Assembly (NCBI RefSeq): GCF_038049935.1
Contig: NZ_CP145886.1
Span: 2,674,501 to 2,738,500, forward strand
Length of the DNA: 64,000 bases
Direction of reading: 5' to 3'
DNA from: Rossellomorea sp. y25
GTDB taxonomy: Bacteria; Bacillota; Bacilli; Bacillales; Bacillaceae_B
Below the pieces are notes generated by a model, which ran no database searches, was not told the origin of the DNA, and was given only the letters and a program-made list of their open reading frames with translations. A program made the position numbers and the translations under genes. This document shows, one piece after another, positions 25,408 to 33,743 of the stretch (positions are counted from its first letter, which is position 1; the number at the start of each line of letters is the position of its first letter).

Positions 25408-25908
25408 TTATTTAGATGAAATCTCTAATACCTCATCTTGTCCTGCTATCACAGAAGTTAACTCTTTTTTTACGAGCTCATCCATGTCATCGCCGTTTGT
25501 TAAGATGATTGGCGTGATGGTACTTTTTGCTTTTTCTTTCACTAGATTTAAGTCAAACGTAATTAATGGATCTCCCATACTCACTTTTGACCCTTCTGAA
25601 ACATGTGCTTCAAAGCCTTCACCGTTCATTGATACTGTTTCAAGACCGATGTGGATAAGAATTTCAGCACCGTTTTTCGCTTTGATACCCACTGCGTGCT
25701 TTGTTGGGAAAAGCTGCATGATTTCGCCGTCTACAGGTGAAACGACTTTACCTTCTGTCGGGTCGATTGCAATTCCATCTCCCATCATCTTCTGAGAAAA
25801 AACCGGGTCTGGAACATCTTCAAGTGATTTTAATGTACCCGTTAAAGGTGCAACTGCATTAACGGTTTTAGGCGCTTCTTCTTTTTTTCCAAAAAGCTTC
25901 TTTAACAT
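25408..25908 (-). CDS. ypqE: PTS glucose-type EIIA component
   Basis: Cytosolic EIIA-Glc family phosphocarrier, about 166 residues. It passes phosphate from HPr to a sugar EIIB domain. Phosphorylated His lies in ILIHIGLETVSMNGEGF near residue 72, with the second His in KHAVGIKAKNG. A stand-alone EIIA next to msrB-msrA fits B. subtilis ypqE. The second ATG (25908), nine bases after AGGAAGG, is preferred to ATG 25914. No partner EIICB is nearby, so it must act with a permease encoded elsewhere. Confidence 0.94.
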   Translation of the reverse strand: MLKKLFGKKEEAPKTVNAVAPLTGTLKSLEDVPDPVFSQKMMGDGIAIDPTEGKVVSPVDGEIMQLFPTKHAVGIKAKNGAEILIHIGLETVSMNGEGFEAHVSEGSKVSMGDPLITFDLNLVKEKAKSTITPIILTNGDDMDELVKKELTSVIAGQDEVLEISSK

Positions 25909-26016
25909 AATCATTCACCTTCCTAATTATATTTTATATACACATATGTAGCTCATTGTAAACATGAGAAGTCTATTTTAGCACATATGTGAAGGGTTTC
26001 ACAACAATTCATTATT

Positions 26017-26439
26017 TTAAAATATTTTTTTGTACTTCCCATATCCTTCTTCTTCGAGCTTTTCTACCGGGACGAATCGTAAAGCTGCTGAATTGATGCA
26101 GTACCGGAGCTTCGTTGGTCCAGGTCCATCATTAAATACATGACCCAGGTGAGAGTCTGCTTCCGTACTTCTCACTTCCGTTCTCACCATAAAATGACTT
26201 CGATCTTCTTTTTCTGAAATTTCCTCTTCATCAATTGGCTTCGTGAAACTTGGCCAGCCACAACCGGCATCATACTTGTCTTTAGAGCTAAAGAGCGGTT
26301 TACCTGATACGATATCTACATAGATTCCATCTTCGAACGTATTCCAATACTCATTTCTAAATGGTGGCTCTGTCCCGTTGTTTTGCGTGACATCATATTG
26401 TTCAGGAGTTAACTTTTTCGTTAAATCTTCTTTACTCAT
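26017..26439 (-). CDS. msrB: Peptide-methionine (R)-S-oxide reductase
   Basis: MsrB repairs the R-epimer of methionine sulfoxide in proteins. 140 residues; catalytic Cys in [11 protein letters not shown], with the family motifs GCGWPSF and [12 protein letters not shown]. No zinc CxxC pairs, so it is the zinc-free form. ATG 26439 follows GGGGGG and overlaps the msrA stop codon by 8 bp, so the two are coupled; the order msrA-msrB matches yppP-yppQ. Confidence 0.96.
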   Translation of the reverse strand: MSKEDLTKKLTPEQYDVTQNNGTEPPFRNEYWNTFEDGIYVDIVSGKPLFSSKDKYDAGCGWPSFTKPIDEEEISEKEDRSHFMVRTEVRSTEADSHLGHVFNDGPGPTKLRYCINSAALRFVPVEKLEEEGYGKYKKIF

Positions 26440-26977
26440 TCTTTTCCCCCCAATGATTTTCAATAAACGCTACTCTTCCAGATCCTCTGCTGTATCGATT
26501 ATAATGGGCAGGGTTCTTTTTGTAATAATCCTGATGATACTCCTCTGCAGGATAAAATTTATCCGCAGGTAAAATCTGTGTTGCAATCGGCTTTTGAAAC
26601 TTACCTGATTCTGCAAGCTCCTTTTTAGATTTCTCTGCCATCCTCTTTTGCTCTTCGTTATGGTAGAAAATCACCGTTTTATACGAATGTCCACGGTCAA
26701 AGAATTGCCCACCGGGATCGGTTGGGTCGATTTGTTGCCAATACACTTCTAATAGTTTCTCGTAAGGAAACAGGGAAGCATCGTATTCAATTTGAACGGC
26801 CTCATAGTGACCTGTCGTTTCAGAGCATACTTCTTTATAGGTTGGATTCGGAACGGTTCCTCCCGTATAACCTGATATGACACTACCGATTCCGGGCTGT
26901 TCATCGAACGGTTTTACCATACACCAAAAACAACCACCAGCAAATGTAGCTTTCTGATATTTCGAAGCTTCTGACAT
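26432..26977 (-). CDS. msrA: Peptide-methionine (S)-S-oxide reductase
   Basis: MsrA reduces the S-epimer of methionine sulfoxide. The nucleophile is in the canonical GGCFWC motif at about residue 17, followed by GYTGG and [11 protein letters not shown]. 181 residues from ATG 26977, which lies nine bases after AAAGG; earlier ATG codons in the frame lie in the ribosome site. First gene of the msrA-msrB unit. Confidence 0.96.
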   Translation of the reverse strand: MSEASKYQKATFAGGCFWCMVKPFDEQPGIGSVISGYTGGTVPNPTYKEVCSETTGHYEAVQIEYDASLFPYEKLLEVYWQQIDPTDPGGQFFDRGHSYKTVIFYHNEEQKRMAEKSKKELAESGKFQKPIATQILPADKFYPAEEYHQDYYKKNPAHYNRYSRGSGRVAFIENHWGEKNE

Positions 26978-27202
26978 GCTCATCATCCTTTCCACTTCAT
27001 TCTCTTTCACTATTCCCTTTGTATGAGATTTTAACGCATTTAAGTTATAAAGGTAAAATTTAAAGCTTGTTCAATTGCTTAAGAAATACAAACATAGCTG
27101 TTTCCTTAGACGTTGTTGGAATTTAATCAGGAGGGAGGGAGGTGGTTGATTTCACAACATCTACCTAAAAAACAACATTTTATTAAAAAGAACTTTAGAA
27201 AT

Positions 27203-27234
27203 AAAAAAAAGGATTGACCCCGGGGTCAATCCTT
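27203..27234 (-). terminator. Terminator of the second rsgA
   Basis: AAGGATTGACCCC is followed directly by its complement GGGGTCAATCCTT, a perfect 26-bp palindrome; the minus strand then has eight T residues. Confidence 0.93.
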
Positions 27235-27240
27235 AATCCA

Positions 27241-28266
27241 TTATTTAAGTTTTCTTTGTTTACCGATATTCTTCCACTTCTTACGTTCCAAAGATTCCAA
27301 TCGCTTATTCCCTTTTCTCTCCATGTAGGCGATTTCCCTTTGCAATTTCTGATAATGTTCAAATCGTTCCTCGGAAAGGGAATCCTCGGCAATCGCTTCT
27401 CTAATCTTGCAACCAGGTTCATCCACATGACGGCAATCGGTGAATCGGCATTGCAGTGCCAACTCCTCGATCTCGTTATATTGCGTGGATAATCCTTCTT
27501 GCCCCTGCCAAAGTTGGATTTCTCTCATGCCTGGCGTATCAATGATGGAAGAACCATTGCCCAATAAGAATAACTCTCTATGTGTTGTCGTATGGCGCCC
27601 CTTATCATCGGATTCCCTAATTTGTTTCGTCTTCTGGACGTCGTCTCCTACTAAGAGGTTGGTTAGGGTGGACTTACCCACTCCTGAAGAACCGACAAGG
27701 GCGACCGTTTTCCCCTTTTCCAGATAGGGCTGCAGTTCCTCAATTCCCTCATGATTTACAGAACTTATGGCTAATACTTTAACCCCCAGCAATTTGCTTT
27801 CAACTTCTCTCTTTTTCTCTTCAATATCCTCACATGTATCAGATTTGGTAAGAACGACAACGGGATTTGCCCCGCTTTCCCAACATAGAAGTAAATATCT
27901 CTCCACCCGTTTACTGTTTAAATCATCATTTAACGAAGAAAGAATGAAAACGGTATCTATATTCGTGGCAATGATTTGCTCTTCCGCTTCTTCTCCTGCT
28001 TTTTTTCTTGAAAATTTACTTGTTCTCGTCAGGACCTTTTCAATGATTGCTCCTTCTTCGCTCAGGAGAACCCAATCACCTACTGCTGGAAGATCTTCAC
28101 GTTTAACCGTTTGGAACCTGAGCTTCCCGGATATTTTACTTAATAGATCTCCTGTTTTGGTCATAACCATGAAGGCACCCTTCTGCTCGGTCACAACTCT
28201 TCCTAACATATATCCTTCTTCCTCAAAGTGTTTCATCATTTCAAATACTTCTTCTCTATTATTCAA
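27241..28266 (-). CDS. rsgA: RsgA-type circularly permuted GTPase (second copy type)
   Basis: Ribosome small-subunit-dependent GTPase, acting late in 30S maturation. Motif order is permuted as in the family: G4 TKSD, then G1 GSSGVGKSTL, then G3 DTPGMRE; an N-terminal OB-like domain precedes it and a zinc-binding CRFTDCRHVDEPGC follows. This 341-residue form is longer than the housekeeping RsgA (YloQ, in the prkC-rpe region), so I think it is a paralogue. TTG 28266 is chosen with GGGAGGA six bases upstream. A terminator hairpin sits directly before that ribosome site (see leader), suggesting control by attenuation. Confidence 0.93.
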   Translation of the reverse strand: MNNREEVFEMMKHFEEEGYMLGRVVTEQKGAFMVMTKTGDLLSKISGKLRFQTVKREDLPAVGDWVLLSEEGAIIEKVLTRTSKFSRKKAGEEAEEQIIATNIDTVFILSSLNDDLNSKRVERYLLLCWESGANPVVVLTKSDTCEDIEEKKREVESKLLGVKVLAISSVNHEGIEELQPYLEKGKTVALVGSSGVGKSTLTNLLVGDDVQKTKQIRESDDKGRHTTTHRELFLLGNGSSIIDTPGMREIQLWQGQEGLSTQYNEIEELALQCRFTDCRHVDEPGCKIREAIAEDSLSEERFEHYQKLQREIAYMERKGNKRLESLERKKWKNIGKQRKLK

Positions 28267-28394
28267 TTCAGTTCCTCCCAAAATTAAAAAAATCCGATGC
28301 GCAGTTCTGCACGCCAACGGATTTTTTCAAGATTGAAAGAATGAAAAAAATCAGATTATCCCGTTAAAAGTGAGTTGACGCGCAGAACCATTTT
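28267..28394 (-). promoter_or_regulatory. Candidate transcription-attenuation leader of rsgA paralogue
   Basis: The leader contains two mutually exclusive structures. A terminator hairpin (28286-28327: a 10-bp outer stem AAAAAATCCG/CGGATTTTTT plus an inner stem, then T-run) ends seven bases before the Shine-Dalgarno. Upstream, GGTTCTGCGCGTCAAC (28374-28389) can pair over 16 positions, three of them G-U, with GTTGGCGTGCAGAACT (28303-28318), which is the 5' half of the terminator. A further stem, 28343-28352 with 28320-28328, would stack inside. No gene upstream on this strand needs a terminator. The effector is unknown; an 11-codon frame, MVLRVNSLLTG, covers the anti-terminator arm. Confidence 0.6.
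28286..28327 (-). terminator. Leader terminator hairpin before rsgA paralogue
   Basis: AAAAAATCCG and CGGATTTTTT close a hairpin with an inner GCAG/CTGC stem; on the minus strand it ends in seven T residues just upstream of GGGAGG. Position between divergent genes implies conditional termination of the rsgA message. Confidence 0.75.
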
Positions 28395-28400
28395 GAAGCG

Positions 28401-28428
28401 TATTTAGTTTACTTGTATAACAAATCAA
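28401..28428 (-). promoter_or_regulatory. Possible promoter of the rsgA leader
   Basis: TTGATT (28423-28428) and TAAATA (28401-28406) with a 16-bp spacer on the minus strand. It would start RNA near 28394 and give a leader of about 128 nt. Moderate match only. Confidence 0.4.
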
Positions 28429-28599
28429 TAATAAGTTCATATGTCATCACCCACTTTCTCAATTATTAATTTAATTATCCATTATTTTCTTCTATAACGC
28501 AAGAAATATTTCTGATTTATTCAAAAAATAGGTTCTTTCACCATTTTTTTCTCTTCCGCATAATCTATTGTGTTAATAAAGAAAAAGGAGAGATAACGG

Positions 28600-29340
28600 A
28601 TGAGCCAACACGATTATTTGAATAAAGCAGCGATGTATGACTTATTATCCGATTATTATAAATACTCAGATCCATCCATGCATATTCATTACTATCAAAA
28701 ACATTTAAAATACATGAGGCTGGCTTTGCAAGCACAGCGCGCTGATATGACTACATCCACCCAGCCTTCGTATGTTCGCGTATTACATGCAGTACCTGAT
28801 GCACCTAATGTAGATGTGTATGTAAATGCAAAACGCGTTTTACGAGATGTGGCCTTTAAAGATGTAAGTGACTATTTAACATTACCGGCTGGTAAATATC
28901 ATATTGATGTTTATCCAGCCGGTACAAGTGTGACGACTGTAATAAGTAAAAAAGTGAAAATTGATCCAGGTAAGATTTATACACTTGCAGCTGTAGGTAC
29001 CCTTAATAAACTGCAACTGTTGCCATTTATTGATGATCCAACGGTTCCAAATGGGGAAACAAAGGTCAAATTCATTCATCTTTCGCCAGACGCACCTGCA
29101 GTTGATATTGCAGTAAAAGGCGGAGATGTTGTTTTTCCAAATGTCTCCTTCAAACAAGCTACTGAATACCTTGGATTAACTCCAATGACGGTCAATCTTG
29201 AGGCAAGGGTGGCAGGAAGCAAAAACAGCGTCCTGAGTATCCCAAATGTAAAATTAAACCCTAATCAAGCATACACTATAGTAGCTGTTGGATTAGCCAA
29301 CGGAACACCGCAGCTTGAGGCCATACTATTAAAAGGGTAA
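28600..29340 (+). CDS. DUF4397 domain protein
   Basis: 246-residue protein with two DUF4397 beta-sandwich repeats (about residues 56-148 and 152-246), each with the family phrase VRVLHAVPDAPNVDVYV / VKFIHLSPDAPAVDIAV. A Tyr-rich N-terminus (DLLSDYYKYSDPSMHIHYYQ) is not a signal peptide, though most DUF4397 proteins are exported. It may therefore be cytosolic, leave by another way, or coat the spore surface. ATG 28600 follows AAGGAGAG. Function unknown. Divergent from the rsgA paralogue. Confidence 0.85.
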   Translation: MSQHDYLNKAAMYDLLSDYYKYSDPSMHIHYYQKHLKYMRLALQAQRADMTTSTQPSYVRVLHAVPDAPNVDVYVNAKRVLRDVAFKDVSDYLTLPAGKYHIDVYPAGTSVTTVISKKVKIDPGKIYTLAAVGTLNKLQLLPFIDDPTVPNGETKVKFIHLSPDAPAVDIAVKGGDVVFPNVSFKQATEYLGLTPMTVNLEARVAGSKNSVLSIPNVKLNPNQAYTIVAVGLANGTPQLEAILLKG

Positions 29341-29385
29341 TAATATCCATCTTTCGGGTTCAATCACTGATTGTCTCGTAAGAAA

Positions 29386-29413
29386 AAGGTGGCTTCCAAT
29401 AGGAGGCCACCTT
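29386..29413. terminator. Terminator between DUF4397 gene and ypmS
   Basis: AAGGTGGCTTCC pairs with GGAGGCCACCTT with one mismatch and a 4-nt loop; it is shared by the two convergent genes. Confidence 0.82.
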
Positions 29414-29416
29414 CCT

Positions 29417-30004
29417 TTATTGAGCACGGTCCACAGGGACTAATAATCGGAAAGAAATAGTATCATCCTTCAGATTAAATTCATTTGCTCTTACTTTTAT
29501 ATCACTTTTCAGTTCCATTTCCTGTAATGAAACGTATATTAATTCATCATTGGGTTGAATTTTCACCCAGTCTGGAAAGTTATATGAATCTCTCATCACT
29601 TTCATTACATAGGAAACCGGCAGATTCAGTGATCCTACAGAGATTGATTTCTGTTTCAATAAAATATCTCCATTTTCTAATGCTTTTGGTTCGAAATCCA
29701 ATTTAAAATCAATGTTTGAAGTGAAAACGGGTACAGACCCTTTTAATTCCACATCATCTTTTAATTGAACATTATAATCAACAGGTCCCTTCATTCCTTC
29801 TTTTTCAATATAATGCTCAATAATGAGATTAAGATCTTTCTTATTAGTATTAACGTTAAATCCTACTTCCTGGTTGGGATTTTCGTTGTTCTTAGGCAAT
29901 GTATCGTCTTTTATCGGCATAAAGATCATTGAAAAAATGATGGCTAATCCTATTAATATCACACCTAAAAGAACAAAAAAACCAACCTTCCATTTGTTCT
30001 TCAT
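29417..30004 (-). CDS. ypmS: YpmS family membrane-anchored protein (DUF2140)
   Basis: 195-residue protein with one N-terminal TM helix (residues 8-30) and an extracytoplasmic beta-rich domain of the YpmS/DUF2140 type, ending in FRLLVPVDRAQ. Function unknown; always found with the ypmR lipase-like gene. Its ATG overlaps the ypmR stop as ATGA, so the pair is translationally coupled. Confidence 0.88.
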   Translation of the reverse strand: MKNKWKVGFFVLLGVILIGLAIIFSMIFMPIKDDTLPKNNENPNQEVGFNVNTNKKDLNLIIEHYIEKEGMKGPVDYNVQLKDDVELKGSVPVFTSNIDFKLDFEPKALENGDILLKQKSISVGSLNLPVSYVMKVMRDSYNFPDWVKIQPNDELIYVSLQEMELKSDIKVRANEFNLKDDTISFRLLVPVDRAQ

Positions 30005-30831
30005 GACGGCTGCTCCTCTTCCTCTACAGAATCTGTTCTATCTGTCAATGTTGCTAATGTTTTCCCGTTTGTCAGGTTTATAAACATACGATCTGCTATC
30101 ATTTTATATCCTTCATCATTTGGATGAAAGTAGTCTTCATATAACAAAGTATCACCTGCATCAATAAATAAGTCCTCTATCTTAACGAATAAGGTTTTAT
30201 CATAATCTGAAAGAACCTCCTGGCTGGCATCATTCCAATCATGAATCACCTGGTTGACTTCTTCTATATCAGAAAACCATGTATTAAATGGATTATATAA
30301 CCCTGTAAGAACGATTCCTGCATTTGGGTTATAGCTCCTGATCGTCTCGATAATCTCTTGTAACCGCAATTGGTATTGTCGTTTCTCTTCTTGAAACACA
30401 TCTAACTTCAAGTGTGATAAATTTTCACGGAAAATTTTCATAACATCGTTTCCGCCAATCGTGATCATGACTAAATCGGATTGTTCAATCGATTCTTTCA
30501 CATCTTCCTTTTTCAATCTTTTTAATAATTGGTCGGTACGGTTCCCTCTTACCCCGTAGTTATGAAATTGGGCGTCTTTTACTCCATCTAATGATTCCAG
30601 ATGTTCCTCTAAGTAAGGTACATATCCACCTTTTTTCGTACTGTCTCCTACACCTTGAGTTAGTGAATCTCCCACGGAAACAACTTTTAAATTTTGCGGT
30701 ATGAAGGTTTCGTTCGGATTATCTTTATCCCACATGGATACTTCTCTTGTAATATGCTTAGCAGCATCTTCTAACGAACAGCCTGACAGGAAAAAAACAA
30801 AAGCAAGCATGAGAATCGTTAATTTTTTCAT
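30001..30831 (-). CDS. ypmR: YpmR SGNH/GDSL hydrolase lipoprotein
   Basis: Secreted GDSL-type esterase/lipase tethered by a lipobox (FFLSGCSLED). Blocks: I VVSVGDSLTQGVGD with nucleophile Ser, III TIGGNDVMK, V HPNDEGYK with catalytic Asp-His. 276 residues. ATG 30831 is eight bases after GAGG. Substrate unknown; the ypmR-ypmS pair suggests an envelope task. Confidence 0.92.
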   Translation of the reverse strand: MKKLTILMLAFVFFLSGCSLEDAAKHITREVSMWDKDNPNETFIPQNLKVVSVGDSLTQGVGDSTKKGGYVPYLEEHLESLDGVKDAQFHNYGVRGNRTDQLLKRLKKEDVKESIEQSDLVMITIGGNDVMKIFRENLSHLKLDVFQEEKRQYQLRLQEIIETIRSYNPNAGIVLTGLYNPFNTWFSDIEEVNQVIHDWNDASQEVLSDYDKTLFVKIEDLFIDAGDTLLYEDYFHPNDEGYKMIADRMFINLTNGKTLATLTDRTDSVEEEEQPS

Positions 30832-30930
30832 ATACGTCACCTCGCTTGCACTTTAATATTATTATATCACGCTTGTTTAGTCATGAAACCTTTGTAAACA
30901 AAACATTATCAACATGTAAATTCATGTGAC

Positions 30931-31929
30931 TCATTTGTCTTCTTTAATGAACTGACGGCTGGAACCTGATTTGAATGTAGCGAATACTTCTGTTATAAAC
31001 TGTCCATAGTTGAACTGCTTCGCGATTTTATGAACCCGCCATGGTGCTTTTTCCTTTGATTGTCTAAAATCTCCTATGCTCTGACCAAAAGTACATCCCG
31101 TATTGACGGCAACCCGGATAGGTACCTCTTCAAATATCATTTTTTCCCCATCGGCAAGAGCCCATATAACCAATAGATCGTGCAGGGGACTCCCGGATAT
31201 ATCAGGGTAAGTCTTCTTGTAGAAGTCATAATAATAATCCACCATCGGCTTAATGATCTGCCCGACTTTGTCATTTGATTTTAAATAATATTCATGAAGG
31301 GAATCAATCATGGAAGGTGTTATGAGTGCATACATCGTTACATCTAAAGGAATGAGGTGGATTTTTTTGGGTGCGAGTTGAATCAGGATATTCGCTGCAT
31401 AAGGATCTCCAAAAAAATTCGCTTCTGCAGTCGGGGTTACATTTCCTGGTACGTGAAATGCCCCTCCCATTACATAGAATTCTTTCACTTTTTTCATTGT
31501 TTCTGGATATAGGACAAAGGCTGTTGCTAAGGAAGTTAAACGTCCGGCAGAGAATATAATTAATTCTCCTGCATACTTATCAATTAGTGCATTGATTTCA
31601 TAGAAATTCTCACTGATTTCATAGCTATCAAGTTCTATTTGTTCAGGGATGATGGGTCCTAACCCGGATATCCCATGAACCTCGGGATAGAATTGAGGTT
31701 GTGCACCGGTTAAAGCAGAGACCGCTCCCCCGATGACAGGGATATCGGTTATCCCGGTGAGGCCTTGAAGGTATTTGACGTTATTCAACGCACTCTCTTT
31801 AGAGACATTTCCATAGTCAGAAACAATTCCTACTATTTCAATCGTATCACTATAGTAAGCATACAATACAGCGACAATATCATCGATTCCAAAGTCTGAA
31901 ATCACCAATACCTTCTTCTTATCATACAA
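30931..31929 (-). CDS. IunH-type nucleoside hydrolase
   Basis: Inosine/uridine-preferring nucleoside hydrolase of 332 residues, hydrolysing ribonucleosides in salvage. The calcium loop reads SDFGIDDIVAV: compared with the usual DxDPGxDD the first Asp and the Pro are replaced, while Asp10, Asp14 and Asp15 equivalents remain; the later HD in SPLHDLLVIWAL is kept, as is VMGGAFHVPGN. Reduced or altered activity is possible. TTG 31929 is the start with AAGGAAG upstream. Monocistronic. Confidence 0.87.
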   Translation of the reverse strand: MYDKKKVLVISDFGIDDIVAVLYAYYSDTIEIVGIVSDYGNVSKESALNNVKYLQGLTGITDIPVIGGAVSALTGAQPQFYPEVHGISGLGPIIPEQIELDSYEISENFYEINALIDKYAGELIIFSAGRLTSLATAFVLYPETMKKVKEFYVMGGAFHVPGNVTPTAEANFFGDPYAANILIQLAPKKIHLIPLDVTMYALITPSMIDSLHEYYLKSNDKVGQIIKPMVDYYYDFYKKTYPDISGSPLHDLLVIWALADGEKMIFEEVPIRVAVNTGCTFGQSIGDFRQSKEKAPWRVHKIAKQFNYGQFITEVFATFKSGSSRQFIKEDK

Positions 31930-32154
31930 ATTCGGACACTTCCTTTCATTTATTTACTGCATAGGAAGAATCGTCATGCCATTTGACCAATACCTTGAAG
32001 AGTAGACTGAGCTTTCTTACCTATTATATTTCTATGATATGATTGATTTGGTTATGAGGACGCAAGAAGATACATAAAATCTTCAAGAAATGGTACGTAC
32101 CTGCTTTTTAAAAATGGTACAATACATGTACAAACTAATAGGAAAGGTGAACGT

Positions 32155-32640
32155 ATGAAGAAAAATCTCTTATTATATTTCACACTTGTTATAGGTTTAT
32201 TAGGCATTATCACCGGTTGTTCAAGTAATCAGGAAGAGGAAGCTCACCATGATCATACAGCCGCTAATGGAGATATCCGTGAAGAAACCGCTTCTGTTGA
32301 TACACTTCCCTCTTTCCTTAACGATAAAGATGACAATATGAAGCTTATTTATTCTTCGGCTGCTAAAAATCCTGAGCTGTTACAATATATCCCTTGTTAT
32401 TGCGGTTGCGGTGATTCAGCTGGACATGAGAGCAACCTGAATTGCTTTGTTTACGAAATAAAAGGTGAAAAAGTGGTTTGGGATGATCACGGTACAAGAT
32501 GTCAGGTATGTTTGGAAATTGCGGCAGAGTCCATTGTGAAATACAAGAATGGTGAGTCCATCAAACAAATTAGGAACTTTATTGATGAACAATATAAAGA
32601 AGGGTACGCTAAGCCTACTCCGACGCCGATGCCCTCATGA
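32155..32640 (+). CDS. PCYCGC-motif lipoprotein
   Basis: 161-residue lipoprotein (lipobox GIITGCSSN) of the family named after its PCYCGC motif, here IPCYCGCGDSAGHESNLNCF, followed by TRCQVCLEIA; the conserved cysteines suggest copper, iron or heme-related metal binding or redox work at the outer face of the membrane. His-rich stretch AHHDHTA follows the lipobox. Function is not established. ATG 32155 follows AGGAAAGGTGA; own terminator. Confidence 0.88.
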   Translation: MKKNLLLYFTLVIGLLGIITGCSSNQEEEAHHDHTAANGDIREETASVDTLPSFLNDKDDNMKLIYSSAAKNPELLQYIPCYCGCGDSAGHESNLNCFVYEIKGEKVVWDDHGTRCQVCLEIAAESIVKYKNGESIKQIRNFIDEQYKEGYAKPTPTPMPS

Positions 32641-32647
32641 TGAATAC

Positions 32648-32680
32648 AGACAGGAGAATCTTCTGCTGTCTTTTTTTTTA
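32648..32680 (+). terminator. Terminator of the PCYCGC gene
   Basis: GACAGGAGAA pairs with TTCTGCTGTC (one mismatch) and is followed by nine T residues. Confidence 0.9.
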
Positions 32681-32683
32681 TAT

Positions 32684-32718
32684 AAAAAAAGACGAAAGGA
32701 AAAATCCCCTTTCGTCTT
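32684..32718 (-). terminator. Terminator of the degV-like gene
   Basis: AAGACGAAAGG (32689-32699) pairs with CCTTTCGTCTT (32708-32718); the minus strand continues with T residues. Confidence 0.9.
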
Positions 32719-32729
32719 ATCGTAATAAA

Positions 32730-33572
32730 TCAATCCGTGTAATACATAAATCCTATTGCACCAATTCCAGTGTGCGTACTGATGATTGGTGTTGTCGGAA
32801 CGATATCGATTTGGTCGTAACCTGTTTTTTCAATGATCTTAGCCTTAAGATTTTGAGCCAGCTCCAGTCCATCTGCATGAACAAGTCCTACACCCCGTAT
32901 CGTTTTGCCTTTAACGTCTTCCAAGAAATGTGTTGTTAAGTATTTGACCACTTGTGTATGGCTACGGACCTTGGCTACGGGAGTATACTCGCCACCTTCT
33001 AAAGAAGCGATAGGTTTAATGTTAAGCAAGGAACCAATCATTGCCCGTCCCTTTCCGATTCTTCCGCCTTTTGCCAGGTTTTCAAGTGTATCAACAACAA
33101 CAAATAAATTTGTATTTTGACGAATTTCTTCTATGGCTCCAAGGATTTCTTCAAGGGATTTACCTTCTTTTGCAAGCTTTGCAGCTTCAATTACCTGGAA
33201 AGCCAGTCCTTTGGAAATGAAACGTGAATCCACAACTGTAACATCTGATGAAGACATTTCAGCAGCCGATTCCGCTGAGCGGACAGTTCCACTCATTCCA
33301 CCTGTCATATGTATGGACAAAACTTTCGAACCATCTTTTCCTAGTTCATCATAAAGTTCAACGAATGTTCCTGCTGGTGGCTGCGAACTTTTGGGTAATT
33401 CCTTTGAAGCTTTCATTTTCTCAAGAAAGCTTAGAGGCGAAAGATCAACTCTATCTAAGTACGTTTCTCCATCGATTGAAATGGATAGAGGAACTACATG
33501 AATATCAAGTTCTTTTACGACCTCATCGGATAAATCCACCGTCGAGTCTGTTACAATATTTATTTTGGTCAT
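32730..33572 (-). CDS. DegV family fatty-acid-binding protein
   Basis: 280-residue DegV/FakB protein, which binds a fatty acid and presents it to a fatty acid kinase. Signatures: IVTDSTVDLS at the start, KSSQPPAGTFVELYDEL, HMTGGMSGTVRSAE and the C-terminal HTGIGAIGFMYY. ATG 33572 is chosen eight bases after AGGATG. A second DegV lies at 44380; neither is next to fakA (yloV) here. Which fatty acid type it prefers is unknown. Confidence 0.92.
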   Translation of the reverse strand: MTKINIVTDSTVDLSDEVVKELDIHVVPLSISIDGETYLDRVDLSPLSFLEKMKASKELPKSSQPPAGTFVELYDELGKDGSKVLSIHMTGGMSGTVRSAESAAEMSSSDVTVVDSRFISKGLAFQVIEAAKLAKEGKSLEEILGAIEEIRQNTNLFVVVDTLENLAKGGRIGKGRAMIGSLLNIKPIASLEGGEYTPVAKVRSHTQVVKYLTTHFLEDVKGKTIRGVGLVHADGLELAQNLKAKIIEKTGYDQIDIVPTTPIISTHTGIGAIGFMYYTD

Positions 33573-33694
33573 TTTTGCCACATCCTATCTCCCATATCAA
33601 TAGTATTATATCGTTAAATGCTACGGATTTAAATAGATAGCAGGGATTTCTTCACGTTGCAATCTATCTAGATGTTATAATTCCCAAATAAAAA

Positions 33695-33741
33695 GGAGAG
33701 GCCCAACGTAACCTTCACGCTAAAGGACCTGCCCCTTTTAG
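33695..33741 (-). terminator. Possible terminator downstream of the 33744 gene
   Basis: A GC-rich imperfect hairpin, AAAAGGAGAGG against CCTGCCCCTTTT with several mismatches, lies right after the stop codon; the minus strand ends in TTTTTATT. Confidence 0.5.
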
Positions 33742-33743
33742 AA

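Noticed and set aside
27140..27235. Short plus-strand frame behind AGGAGGGAGGGAGG
   Set aside because: The nearest start codons give 8 or 22 codons with wrong spacing and run into the rsgA terminator.
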